Shown here piece by piece: positions 1-5,176 of a DNA stretch of 5,896 nucleotides. The DNA comes from Clostridiales bacterium. Lineage in GTDB: Bacteria > Bacillota > Clostridia > Christensenellales > Borkfalkiaceae. Both the position numbers and the translations under genes were made by a program. The stretch spans positions 898 to 6,793 of the forward strand of contig DPGH01000002.1 in assembly GCA_003523255.1 (NCBI GenBank), written 5' to 3'. Within the stretch, counting starts at the first letter, position 1, and the number at the start of each line of letters is the position of its first letter. The notes beneath the pieces are model-generated. The model was not told where the DNA came from. It saw nothing but the letters and a program-made list of their open reading frames with translations, and searched no databases.

Positions 1-705
1 CGCCTTGTAAAAACTCAAAAGAAACTGGTAAAACTCGTCTTCGGAGAGATTGTCGTTGGCTATGTTTCTGTCTTTGCCGTTTATCGTTCCACCATAGTCC
101 ACGTTATAAGGCGGATCGGTGACCATAACATCGGCATACTTGTCTTCCAAGACCTTTGCCACATCTTCCTTTTGGGTGCAATCACCACAAAGCAGTCGGT
201 GCTGTCCGAGTATCCACAAGTCACCGCGTTTGGTCTTCGGTTCGGCAATCTCTTCTATGGCTGTTTCGGCATCGAAATCATCTTCGTGGACGTTCTCCAT
301 ACTGCCGCTACCGAACAGTTCTTGTGCTTCGGCAAGGTCAAAACCCGTGAGAGTGATATCATAACCGCTCCCATCAAGGTCTTTCAAAAGGTTTGCCAAC
401 AGGTCGTTATCCCACTCGCCGCTGATTTTGTTCAGAGCGATGTTGAGTGCCTTTTCTTTCTTCTCGTCAAGGTCAACCACCACGCAGTCGACTTCTTCGT
501 AGCCAAGGTCTTTCATTACCTTAAGCCTTTGGTGGCCGCCGACAACCGTTCCCGTTCGCTTGTTCCATATAACGGGTTCGACATAGCCAAACTCTTGAAT
601 ACTTCGCTTGAGCTTCTCGTACTCGGCATCTCCCGGTCGCAAGTCCTTGCGCGGATTGTACTCGGCGGCTTTGAGTTCGTCCACCTTTCTTCTCTCTATT
701 TCCAT
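1..705 (-). CDS. ParB-domain DNA methyltransferase (N6-adenine or N4-cytosine), 3'-truncated by window edge
   Basis: This is the first 235 codons of a two-domain orphan DNA methyltransferase; the reading frame runs off base 1. Residues 1-115 look like a ParB/sulfiredoxin-type nuclease-fold domain: the start reads as a typical ParB N-terminus (KAAEYNPRKD, about 12-21) and GGHQR at 56-60 is the family signature. After a linker, HRLLCGD (about 169-175) and the catalytic DPPY (197-200, in TDPPYNVDYGG) open the methylase domain. DPPY specifies transfer of a methyl group from S-adenosylmethionine to an exocyclic amino group of A or C. Because DPPY comes first, the SAM-binding FxGxG motif is expected beyond the edge. 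Such fusions are common in phages of Bacillota, where they are thought to protect phage DNA or mark sites; target specificity cannot be read here. No restriction enzyme is visible. The ATG at 705 was chosen over one at 709, which opens a different frame without the ParB motifs. Confidence 0.93.
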   Translation of the reverse strand, partial: MEIERRKVDELKAAEYNPRKDLRPGDAEYEKLKRSIQEFGYVEPVIWNKRTGTVVGGHQRLKVMKDLGYEEVDCVVVDLDEKKEKALNIALNKISGEWDNDLLANLLKDLDGSGYDITLTGFDLAEAQELFGSGSMENVHEDDFDAETAIEEIAEPKTKRGDLWILGQHRLLCGDCTQKEDVAKVLEDKYADVMVTDPPYNVDYGGTINGKDRNIANDNLSEDEFYQFLLSFYKA

Positions 706-710
706 TCATT

Positions 711-716
711 CCTCCT
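711..716 (-). promoter_or_regulatory. Shine-Dalgarno AGGAGG for the methyltransferase
   Basis: A perfect AGGAGG ends 5 bases before the ATG at 705. An ATG at 709 is too close to it (1 base) and lies in a different frame, so this site supports 705 as the start. Confidence 0.85.
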
Positions 717-729
717 GTTTTGGGTATGA

Positions 730-760
730 AAAAACCGCACTCGGTTTGAGTACGGTTTTT
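730..760 (-). terminator. Intrinsic terminator after the nucleotidyltransferase gene
   Basis: A 13-bp stem (730-742 with 748-760) encloses a 5-base loop, and A-runs and T-runs form the stem ends, so it could act on both strands. The one imperfect position (738/752) is a C-A mismatch in plus-strand RNA but a U-G wobble in minus-strand RNA. Only the minus-strand transcript is therefore fully paired, and it ends in six U. It lies 18 bases past the nucleotidyltransferase stop codon, which fits termination of that unit. Confidence 0.8.
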
Positions 761-777
761 GTTTTCTATTCTGTTGT

Positions 778-1419
778 TTACTCTTCGAAATAGCCCTGTT
801 TCTGGCACATTTCGGTTATTGCTTCGGCATATATCGACCGAGAGTGTTTTTGCGGGTCACTATTGGTGTTTTTCTTTTCTATGTAATAGTCCCGTAGATC
901 TCCCCAGTATCCGTTTACATTCAGCCAATCTATCTTGTCTGGCAGCGTTTCAAAGCCACCACCTTGGTATTCCCAAGTATAAGTTTGATGGTCCTTGTTG
1001 TATCGGATATACTGCTGTCTTCCTCCACCGCAATTATTGACGATTGCAAAATCGCAACTATGAATGATCCTTGAGTTCGGTCTATCTTTCTTTTTTATCG
1101 TGAGTACGCGAGTGGAGTCTTCACAATAATCATAGCCATACTGCCTTGCTACCTTATCCAAAGCCTTTCGGATGATTGTCCGGATTTCCTTTGGTTCAAA
1201 GTTTTCGTCATCATCGTTAACTTCAATGTTGACATCGAAATCGAAACCGATGTTTGACTTCCTATCATAGGTAATCATGTTCCTACTCGAACTACCTATA
1301 AAGGTGAATTGAAAAGTGAAATCGTCTCTTACAGCATCCTGTACTTCGTGAATAATGTCTAACAACTCCGCTTTTACTGGGGCCGCTTCTTTTTTAGATA
1401 CATAGCAAAAATCGTGCAT
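778..1419 (-). CDS. Nucleotidyltransferase of the DNA polymerase beta-like fold
   Basis: A 213-residue cytosolic protein with the core motifs of the polymerase-beta nucleotidyltransferase superfamily. The helical N-terminus is followed by GSSSR (42-46), the nucleotide-binding GS turn. DFD at 60-62 supplies two metal-binding aspartates, and D123 in a beta strand (SCDFAIV, 121-127) is a good third. All three catalytic carboxylates appear present, so an active enzyme is likely. The second half is rich in aromatic and polar residues, and I do not recognise it. Substrate is unknown. Candidates within the superfamily are nucleotide addition to RNA or protein, or synthesis of a cyclic or linear nucleotide signal (CD-NTase-like). 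No HEPN partner or CBASS effector lies beside it, so neither is asserted. The ATG at 1419 follows GGGAG (1433-1429) by 9 bases. The gene has its own promoter and terminator and reads as a single-gene cargo unit. Confidence 0.8.
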   Translation of the reverse strand: MHDFCYVSKKEAAPVKAELLDIIHEVQDAVRDDFTFQFTFIGSSSRNMITYDRKSNIGFDFDVNIEVNDDDENFEPKEIRTIIRKALDKVARQYGYDYCEDSTRVLTIKKKDRPNSRIIHSCDFAIVNNCGGGRQQYIRYNKDHQTYTWEYQGGGFETLPDKIDWLNVNGYWGDLRDYYIEKKNTNSDPQKHSRSIYAEAITEMCQKQGYFEE

Positions 1420-1485
1420 ACTATCTAACTCCCAAATTTATTATCCCAAACCGCCCATTCGGTATCTATCGCACCAAATCGGACT

Positions 1486-1514
1486 ATTATATCCAATCAA
1501 ACCCTGATTGTCAA
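1486..1514 (-). promoter_or_regulatory. Consensus sigma-A/sigma-70 promoter for the nucleotidyltransferase
   Basis: On the minus strand TTGACA (1514-1509) and TATAAT (1491-1486) are separated by exactly 17 bases, a perfect match to the housekeeping promoter consensus. Transcription would start near 1479 and give a leader of about 60 bases before the ATG at 1419. The -35 box lies 12 bases past the stop codon of the upstream gene. It shares most of its spacer with the promoter at 2830-2858. Confidence 0.88.
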
Positions 1515-1526
1515 GATTTTATGCCA

Positions 1527-1952
1527 CTATTTTTTGTGTTTTTCTTGGTACGATTCTTTCAATCTGTCTATCGCCATCTCCACACTCATTGTGTGATATG
1601 GGAAATAGGTTATCCGCATCGTTTTCGCGGGCGCTTGCTTGTAAATGTCTTTACTGCTTTCGCCCGTGTAATAATGCCATCTGCGATAAACATACCCCGT
1701 CCAATACATCGTTTCTCGGTCGTATATCTCACCACCCGTTTTCAACTTGTCTTTGAGCTCGTCAAGAATACGCTCCATAATGTACTCTTTGCCTGCCCAT
1801 TGCATATGGTTGAATTCCGAGTCAAGGTCGCTCGCTATGTCTGACAGCATAAAAGCCTTTATAAAGGTTTCACTATCCAAACCTTTTTCGATAGACATCT
1901 CGAACAATTGCCCTTGCATATCCGAAAGTGCCGATTGTAAACTGTCGCTCAT
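1527..1952 (-). CDS. 141-aa partner of the HTH-ADP-ribosyltransferase, candidate antitoxin
   Basis: I do not recognise a named domain. The protein is soluble, acidic in its first half and probably mostly helical, with no signal peptide or membrane segment. Visible landmarks are an acidic N-terminal stretch with repeated Asp/Ser, WAGKEYIMERIL (about 52-63), an aromatic segment with YWTGYVYRRWHYYTGES (about 84-100) and a basic tail ending EKHKK. The start is one base after the stop of the upstream ADP-ribosyltransferase gene. That arrangement implies translational coupling and a matched amount of both products. The position, the small size and the shared promoter suggest an antitoxin or immunity partner that binds the ART domain; this is inference from layout only. 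Alternatives are a co-effector or a chaperone. A GTG start at 1961 would add three residues, but it lies inside the Shine-Dalgarno sequence, so the ATG at 1952 is preferred. Confidence 0.8.
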   Translation of the reverse strand: MSDSLQSALSDMQGQLFEMSIEKGLDSETFIKAFMLSDIASDLDSEFNHMQWAGKEYIMERILDELKDKLKTGGEIYDRETMYWTGYVYRRWHYYTGESSKDIYKQAPAKTMRITYFPYHTMSVEMAIDRLKESYQEKHKK

Positions 1953-1953
1953 A

Positions 1954-2799
1954 TCACTCACCTCTCAAGATTTCGTCGAAGAATTTTCCTTCTCTACGAT
2001 ATTTCAGCAGTATCTCTTCCGTAAGGTCTATTCCCTCTTGTCTTCTGACAATACTCTTATCTCGGAGTATTGCCAATTCAAGGGATGTCAATTCTTTCTT
2101 GTCTACGATTTCGAGTTGGTCGCACGCTTTTGCTGTTTTACAAACATACTGACGACCAAGGTCTAATGCCGAAAGGCTATGAATTAGTGCCACATCGGTT
2201 ATTTCCTTTTCGAAAAAACTCTTCATCACTCGATACATACGATCGTTGGCGATATAGCCGAGTATCACATCGTATCCGTCAGCCAACCTTTCGTACTTCT
2301 TGTAGATCTCACTCCCCTTTACATCGTCCATATACCCGCGATAATAAGCAATCAGCATTGCCCATTCGAGGTTCATTTCGACTTTCAAGACTTTCAGTCC
2401 TGTTAGGTCGAGTTTCATCGTGTAAAGGAGCGGTTTGTCTTCATCGCAGATTAAGGTCAGTGGTTGTGCCGGGTCAGTACCGAGATAGAACCCTTTTCCG
2501 AAGTCGCACGACTCACGGCTTATCGGTTTGATCTTGCCCGTGATTCCTTTCTTGGAGCCGTGATAAACAATCAACCTGTTATCGTCCGCATCGCGCTTTA
2601 CTTGCTTTGCAATGTAGTCGAATAGGTCGATATTGTTCTTCTTGCAAAACTCGAATAATTGTGTTTGCGCCATCTTGTTCGGCTGCGTTTTCCCATTCTC
2701 CCACCGATTGATAGACAATGCTGTCGTTCCGAGAGCCTTTGCAAACTGCTCTTGGTTCATTCCTGCGCTTTGTCTTATGGCTTTTATAAGTTTATCCAT
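1954..2799 (-). CDS. XRE-type HTH fused to a DUF3990-like ADP-ribosyltransferase, candidate toxin
   Basis: A 281-residue fusion. Residues 1-62 form a Cro/CI-type helix-turn-helix: the run from about 14 to 40 includes QEQFAKALG, the recognition segment TTALSINRWENG, and the usual KTQP. From about 75 the protein matches what I recall of DUF3990, a family with the ADP-ribosyltransferase fold. YHGS at 79-82 would place the NAD-binding histidine (H80), and FGKGFYLGT at 100-108 would place the tyrosine (Y105), as in the H-Y class that includes PARP and DarT. Further landmarks are GYIANDRMY (181-189) and GRQYVCKTAKA (215-225). I cannot assign a third catalytic residue with confidence. The predicted activity is NAD-dependent ADP-ribosylation of a host or phage target, and the HTH would bind the gene's own promoter. 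It is the first gene of a two-gene operon. The ATG at 2799 is chosen because a GTG at 2808 overlaps the ribosome binding site. Confidence 0.87.
   Translation of the reverse strand: MDKLIKAIRQSAGMNQEQFAKALGTTALSINRWENGKTQPNKMAQTQLFEFCKKNNIDLFDYIAKQVKRDADDNRLIVYHGSKKGITGKIKPISRESCDFGKGFYLGTDPAQPLTLICDEDKPLLYTMKLDLTGLKVLKVEMNLEWAMLIAYYRGYMDDVKGSEIYKKYERLADGYDVILGYIANDRMYRVMKSFFEKEITDVALIHSLSALDLGRQYVCKTAKACDQLEIVDKKELTSLELAILRDKSIVRRQEGIDLTEEILLKYRREGKFFDEILRGE
1958..1965 (-). promoter_or_regulatory. Shine-Dalgarno AGAGGTGA deciding the partner start
   Basis: AGAGGTGA lies within the last codons of the ADP-ribosyltransferase gene and 5 bases before the ATG at 1952. It overlaps the alternative GTG at 1961, which makes that start unlikely. 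Confidence 0.7.
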
Positions 2800-2804
2800 A
2801 GCAA

Positions 2805-2810
2805 TCACCT
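2805..2810 (-). promoter_or_regulatory. Shine-Dalgarno AGGTGA for the HTH-ADP-ribosyltransferase
   Basis: AGGTGA stands 5 bases before the ATG at 2799 and contains the alternative GTG at 2808, so translation from 2799 is the better reading. Confidence 0.7.
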
Positions 2811-2818
2811 ATCACTTG
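2809..2818 (+). promoter_or_regulatory. Possible second operator half-site in the leader
   Basis: CTATCACTTG on the plus strand differs at one base from CTATCATTTG on the minus strand (2846-2837), which contains one arm of the promoter palindrome. It lies between the expected transcription start and the start codon. A repressor bound to both could bridge or loop the promoter. It is short, so chance similarity remains possible. Confidence 0.35.
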
Positions 2819-2829
2819 TTGTTTTCTAT

Positions 2830-2858
2830 ATTATATCAAATGATAGCCTAATTGTCAA
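2830..2858 (-). promoter_or_regulatory. Consensus sigma-A/sigma-70 promoter for the HTH-ART operon
   Basis: TTGACA (2858-2853), a 17-base spacer and TATAAT (2835-2830) make a perfect housekeeping promoter on the minus strand. An extended -10 TG also sits just upstream of TATAAT. Transcription would start near 2823, about 24 bases before the ATG at 2799. The -35 box overlaps the stop codon of the small upstream reading frame (2855-3025). Such a strong promoter would need repression, which fits the HTH domain of its first gene. Confidence 0.88.
2834..2845. promoter_or_regulatory. Palindromic operator candidate over the -10 box
   Basis: TATCAAATGATA is an inverted repeat with 5-base arms around a 2-base centre, and it covers the upstream edge of the -10 box. 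Binding there by the dimeric HTH domain of the downstream gene would block RNA polymerase. Assignment to that protein is inference. Confidence 0.5.
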
Positions 2859-3025
2859 TAGTTTATTCCGCCATCGACTCGATTTGCGATATGATTTGCT
2901 TTGTTTTTCTCTTTTTTCGGCACTTCAATGAGAAATATTTTCTCACTTTCTTCTATTTGAATGAGAAAATGGCACTTTTTTCTGACTCCGAAGGTGTCAT
3001 TTTGGCACTTCTTGCAGTCTCGCAT
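2855..3025 (-). CDS. 56-aa CxxC miniprotein, hypothetical
   Basis: A short reading frame 11 bases after the terminase stop codon and in the same direction. The product starts MRDCKKCQND and has C4, C7, C18 and H19, a possible small zinc-binding knuckle. Two related segments follow (CHFLIQIEES at 18-27 and EKIFLIEVPK at 28-37), then a lysine-rich tail. I do not recognise the family. In favour of coding: it fills the gap between terminase and the next promoter, and internal repeats are in codon phase. Against: there is no convincing Shine-Dalgarno, and the ATG sits in the loop of an inverted repeat. Its stop codon overlaps the -35 box of the HTH-ART promoter. A translationally coupled phage gene is the best guess; a non-coding leader is the alternative. 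Confidence 0.45.
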   Translation of the reverse strand: MRDCKKCQNDTFGVRKKCHFLIQIEESEKIFLIEVPKKEKNKANHIANRVDGGINY

Positions 3026-3033
3026 AGTGCCAA
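3002..3033. repeat. Inverted repeat around the start of the 56-aa frame
   Basis: TTGGCACT (3002-3009) and AGTGCCAA (3026-3033) are perfect 8-base arms around a 16-base loop, in which TGC/GCA can pair further. On the transcript the first arm follows the terminase stop and the ATG at 3025 lies in the loop. No U-run follows in either direction, so it is not a standard terminator; it could control translation or RNA decay. Confidence 0.5.
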
Positions 3034-3036
3034 TTC

Positions 3037-4623
3037 TTATATCACAATGATTCCGCGTTCGTTATATACGCTATCGGTCGAGCCTTCGTTTCGGATTGCT
3101 CGGTCAAGCGCCATAACGGTCGCTACCGCGCCGTCTATTCGTTCGGTGGACTTTTCCTTGTCCATCTTGATATTTCCTGCCGGGTCGGTGCGGACATACA
3201 CATTATCCATCATCCATCGGAGCGGAACATTCCCGCCGTGCGCTATCTTCTGCTCCAACACGAGTTTCATCAGTTCCTTTGTCGGCGGACTCATATCCTT
3301 AAAACCCTGACCGAATGGAACGACTGTGAACCCCATTCCTTCCAAGTTCTGTACCATCTGCACCGCTCCCCACCTATCGAACGCAATCTCTTTGATGTGG
3401 TATTTCGTTCCGAGGTCTTCGATGAAGTTCTCAATGTATCCGTAGTGAATGACGTTGCCTTCCGTTGCGATTACCTGTCCACGACCGAGCCAAGTATCGT
3501 ATGGAACGTGGTCGCGCCTTACTCGCATATCTATATTGTCTTCGGGTATCCAAAAGTACGGAAGAATACTGTATTTATCGTCATCGGCTGTCGGTGGAAA
3601 CACCAACACGAATGCCGTTATGTCGGTGCTTGACGAAAGGTCAAGTCCGCCGTAGCACTCTCTGCCGAGAAGTTTCTCTGCATTTACCGCAAAATCACAT
3701 TTATCCCAAGCGTCCATCGGCATCCACCGCACGTTCTGCTTTACCCATTGATTGAGTCTCAGTTGTCTGAACAAGTTCTCTTCTGCTGGGTTCTCTTTTG
3801 CCGAGTTGAATGCCGTTTTCAGTTTGTCTATATCGACCGTAACTCCAAGAGACGGGTTGGCTTTATACCACACCTTTTCATCTCCCCAATCGTCATCGTC
3901 TTCCGCTCCGTATATGACAGGATAGAACGATTTGTCGTGCTTTCGTCCTTCTATGATGTCCTTTGCTTTGGAATGGACTTCCCAACATATCGAGTTGCGA
4001 TCCGTCCCTGCTGTCGTTATCAAGAAGAAAAGCGGTTGCTTTCGTGCGTCACCGGAGCCGTGTAGCATTACGTCGTATAATGCTCGGTTTGGCTGTGCGT
4101 GTAGCTCATCGAATATGACTCCGTGGACATTGAGTCCGTGTTTGGTATAGGACTCTGCCGAAAGCACCTGATAGAACGAGTTAAGTGGTAAATACACAAG
4201 CCGCTTTTGCGAAATTATCGGTTTGATTCGCTTTTTCAATGCCGGGCATTGCTCTACCATCTGACAAGCAACATCGAACACAATCGATGCCTGTTGTCTG
4301 TCGGCTGCACACCCGTAGACTTCAGCACCCCACTCGCCGTCTCCCGCAAGGAGATAAAGTGCGACAGCGGCGGCGAGTTCGGACTTGCCCTGTTTCTTCG
4401 GTATTTCGACATAGGCTGTGTTGTATTGTCGGTATCCGTTTGGCTTTACGGTCCCGAATACGTCCGATATGATTTGAGTTTGCCACGGCAACAAGTCGAA
4501 GTTCTTGCCGTGCCATTCCCCTTTGGTGTGCTTGAGCATATTGATAAAAGTGATTGCCCTTTGTGCAAGGTCAGGGTTGAATAGTTCGCCGTTTGGTTTT
4601 GTAATTATCTTACTCTCTGCCAT
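3037..4623 (-). CDS. terL: Phage terminase large subunit
   Basis: The 528-residue packaging motor ATPase and nuclease, which pumps DNA into the prohead and cuts the concatemer. Its length is normal for the HK97-like (Terminase_1) family. The N-terminal ATPase shows an adenine-binding LLPWQ (44-48), a Walker A variant PKKQGKSE (75-82), Walker B GVIFDELH (168-175, catalytic E173) and the coupling motif LITTAG (201-206). The C-terminal RNase H-like nuclease shows GGLDLSSSTD (325-334, D328), IAFDRWGA (413-420, D416) and RIDGAVA (495-501, D497) as the metal-binding acidic set. All key residues are present, so it looks functional. A strong AGGAGG (4633-4628) precedes the ATG. No small terminase gene lies directly upstream, where amidoligase and cyclotransferase genes occur instead. 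No portal gene follows directly downstream. Confidence 0.97.
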   Translation of the reverse strand: MAESKIITKPNGELFNPDLAQRAITFINMLKHTKGEWHGKNFDLLPWQTQIISDVFGTVKPNGYRQYNTAYVEIPKKQGKSELAAAVALYLLAGDGEWGAEVYGCAADRQQASIVFDVACQMVEQCPALKKRIKPIISQKRLVYLPLNSFYQVLSAESYTKHGLNVHGVIFDELHAQPNRALYDVMLHGSGDARKQPLFFLITTAGTDRNSICWEVHSKAKDIIEGRKHDKSFYPVIYGAEDDDDWGDEKVWYKANPSLGVTVDIDKLKTAFNSAKENPAEENLFRQLRLNQWVKQNVRWMPMDAWDKCDFAVNAEKLLGRECYGGLDLSSSTDITAFVLVFPPTADDDKYSILPYFWIPEDNIDMRVRRDHVPYDTWLGRGQVIATEGNVIHYGYIENFIEDLGTKYHIKEIAFDRWGAVQMVQNLEGMGFTVVPFGQGFKDMSPPTKELMKLVLEQKIAHGGNVPLRWMMDNVYVRTDPAGNIKMDKEKSTERIDGAVATVMALDRAIRNEGSTDSVYNERGIIVI

Positions 4624-4642
4624 TCAACCTCCTAAAACTACA

Positions 4643-4670
4643 AGAAGAGAGACATCTCTATCTCTCTTCT
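4643..4670. repeat. Hairpin between cyclotransferase and terminase genes
   Basis: AGAAGAGAGA (4643-4652) and TCTCTCTTCT (4661-4670) form a perfect 10-bp stem with an 8-base loop. It lies 10 bases before the terminase Shine-Dalgarno on the transcript. The bases after it on the minus strand (TTGTAGTTTT) make only a weak U-run, so it is at most a partial terminator. RNA processing or stabilisation of the terminase message is an alternative. Confidence 0.5.
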
Positions 4671-4691
4671 CGAACACACAGTATATTATCT

Positions 4692-5129
4692 TTATTGTTT
4701 CTTTTTCCGCATTTCCGTATCTTCCAAGGCTCCTTTTAGGTATTGTGGATCAAGTCCGCAGTCGTGATACCCTTCTTCTATCGTCCTGTAGTACGATGCG
4801 TTGGGGTAATCGGGCAAGCCTCGGTTCATAATGTACACCATTGCGGTGACTTCCGTTCCGTCCGACATCGTCACTTGGATGTCTTCCTTGCGATAAAGGT
4901 TCGGATACCCTTCGTATCTGTCGAGTGTGGCCTCGTCTCTCGGTTGTATTTCCCATACTCCGACGGGTACTTCCTTGCCGATCTCTGGCTCTATTGTTGC
5001 CACACACCTAAATGTCAGTTGGTAGTCCTTTATCGTACCGATACCGAACACCTTGGCGGTCGGACACCTTCTTGCCATTTGCCGCAAGTTTAGGTTGCTG
5101 CCATAAGCCACATAAAGTCTTTTTTTCAT
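4692..5129 (-). CDS. Gamma-glutamylcyclotransferase-like protein (GGCT/AIG2 family)
   Basis: A 145-residue cytosolic enzyme of the usual GGCT-fold length. The N-terminal strand carries the substrate-binding loop YGSNLN (9-14). LDRYEGYPNLY (69-79) carries the family's catalytic glutamate, here E73. A strand with TAMVYIM follows. Known relatives cleave a gamma-glutamyl-amine bond and release 5-oxoproline. The gene lies directly downstream of an amidoligase, a pairing described in comparative genomics of amidoligases (Iyer and colleagues, 2009). It probably trims or recycles the amidoligase product; the substrate is unknown. The ATG at 5129 is preferred because AAGGAGAT (5144-5137) precedes it by 7 bases. 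The in-frame ATG at 5153, adding eight residues, lacks a ribosome binding site and follows a hairpin arm. Confidence 0.88.
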   Translation of the reverse strand: MKKRLYVAYGSNLNLRQMARRCPTAKVFGIGTIKDYQLTFRCVATIEPEIGKEVPVGVWEIQPRDEATLDRYEGYPNLYRKEDIQVTMSDGTEVTAMVYIMNRGLPDYPNASYYRTIEEGYHDCGLDPQYLKGALEDTEMRKKKQ

Positions 5130-5136
5130 AGATTTT

Positions 5137-5144
5137 ATCTCCTT
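5137..5144 (-). promoter_or_regulatory. Shine-Dalgarno AAGGAGAT deciding the cyclotransferase start
   Basis: This strong site lies inside the reading frame that an upstream ATG (5153) would use and 7 bases before the ATG at 5129, so it assigns the start to 5129. Confidence 0.8.
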
Positions 5145-5153
5145 GTATTTCAT

Positions 5154-5176
5154 AGGGTGGCTTATGCGGCCACCCT
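5154..5176. repeat. Inverted repeat at the amidoligase stop codon
   Basis: AGGGTGGC (5154-5161) and GCCACCCT (5169-5176) are perfect GC-rich 8-base arms with a 7-base loop. On the transcript it covers the last codons and the stop (5164-5162) of the amidoligase and ends 10 bases before the cyclotransferase Shine-Dalgarno. No U-run follows, so a terminator is unlikely. A role in translational coupling or in setting relative expression of the two genes is possible. Confidence 0.55.

Noticed and set aside
172..729. 185-codon plus-strand reading frame
   Set aside because: It is antisense to the ParB-methyltransferase, whose motifs (GGHQR, DPPY) are clear; the plus-strand product shows no recognisable domain or ribosome binding site.
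521..808. 95-codon minus-strand reading frame using the ATG at 709
   Set aside because: It overlaps the methyltransferase and the nucleotidyltransferase end in another frame, crosses the terminator and has a low-complexity Arg/Gly-rich product.
778..1419. A complete CBASS system based on the nucleotidyltransferase
   Set aside because: No effector (nuclease, phospholipase or membrane protein) with a recognisable sensor is adjacent in the visible window, and the motif set alone cannot separate CD-NTases from other polymerase-beta-fold enzymes.
3002..3033. Intrinsic terminator after terL
   Set aside because: The inverted repeat is good, but no T-run follows it on either strand and the loop is 16 bases long.
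2919..3033. Repeated GGCACTT and AATGAGAAA motifs as a CRISPR-like or iteron array
   Set aside because: The copies are short, unevenly spaced (52 and 33 bases for GGCACTT) and mostly explained by in-frame repeats of the 56-codon reading frame.
2852..3310. 152-codon plus-strand reading frame
   Set aside because: Mostly antisense to terL and the miniprotein; no motif, no ribosome binding site.
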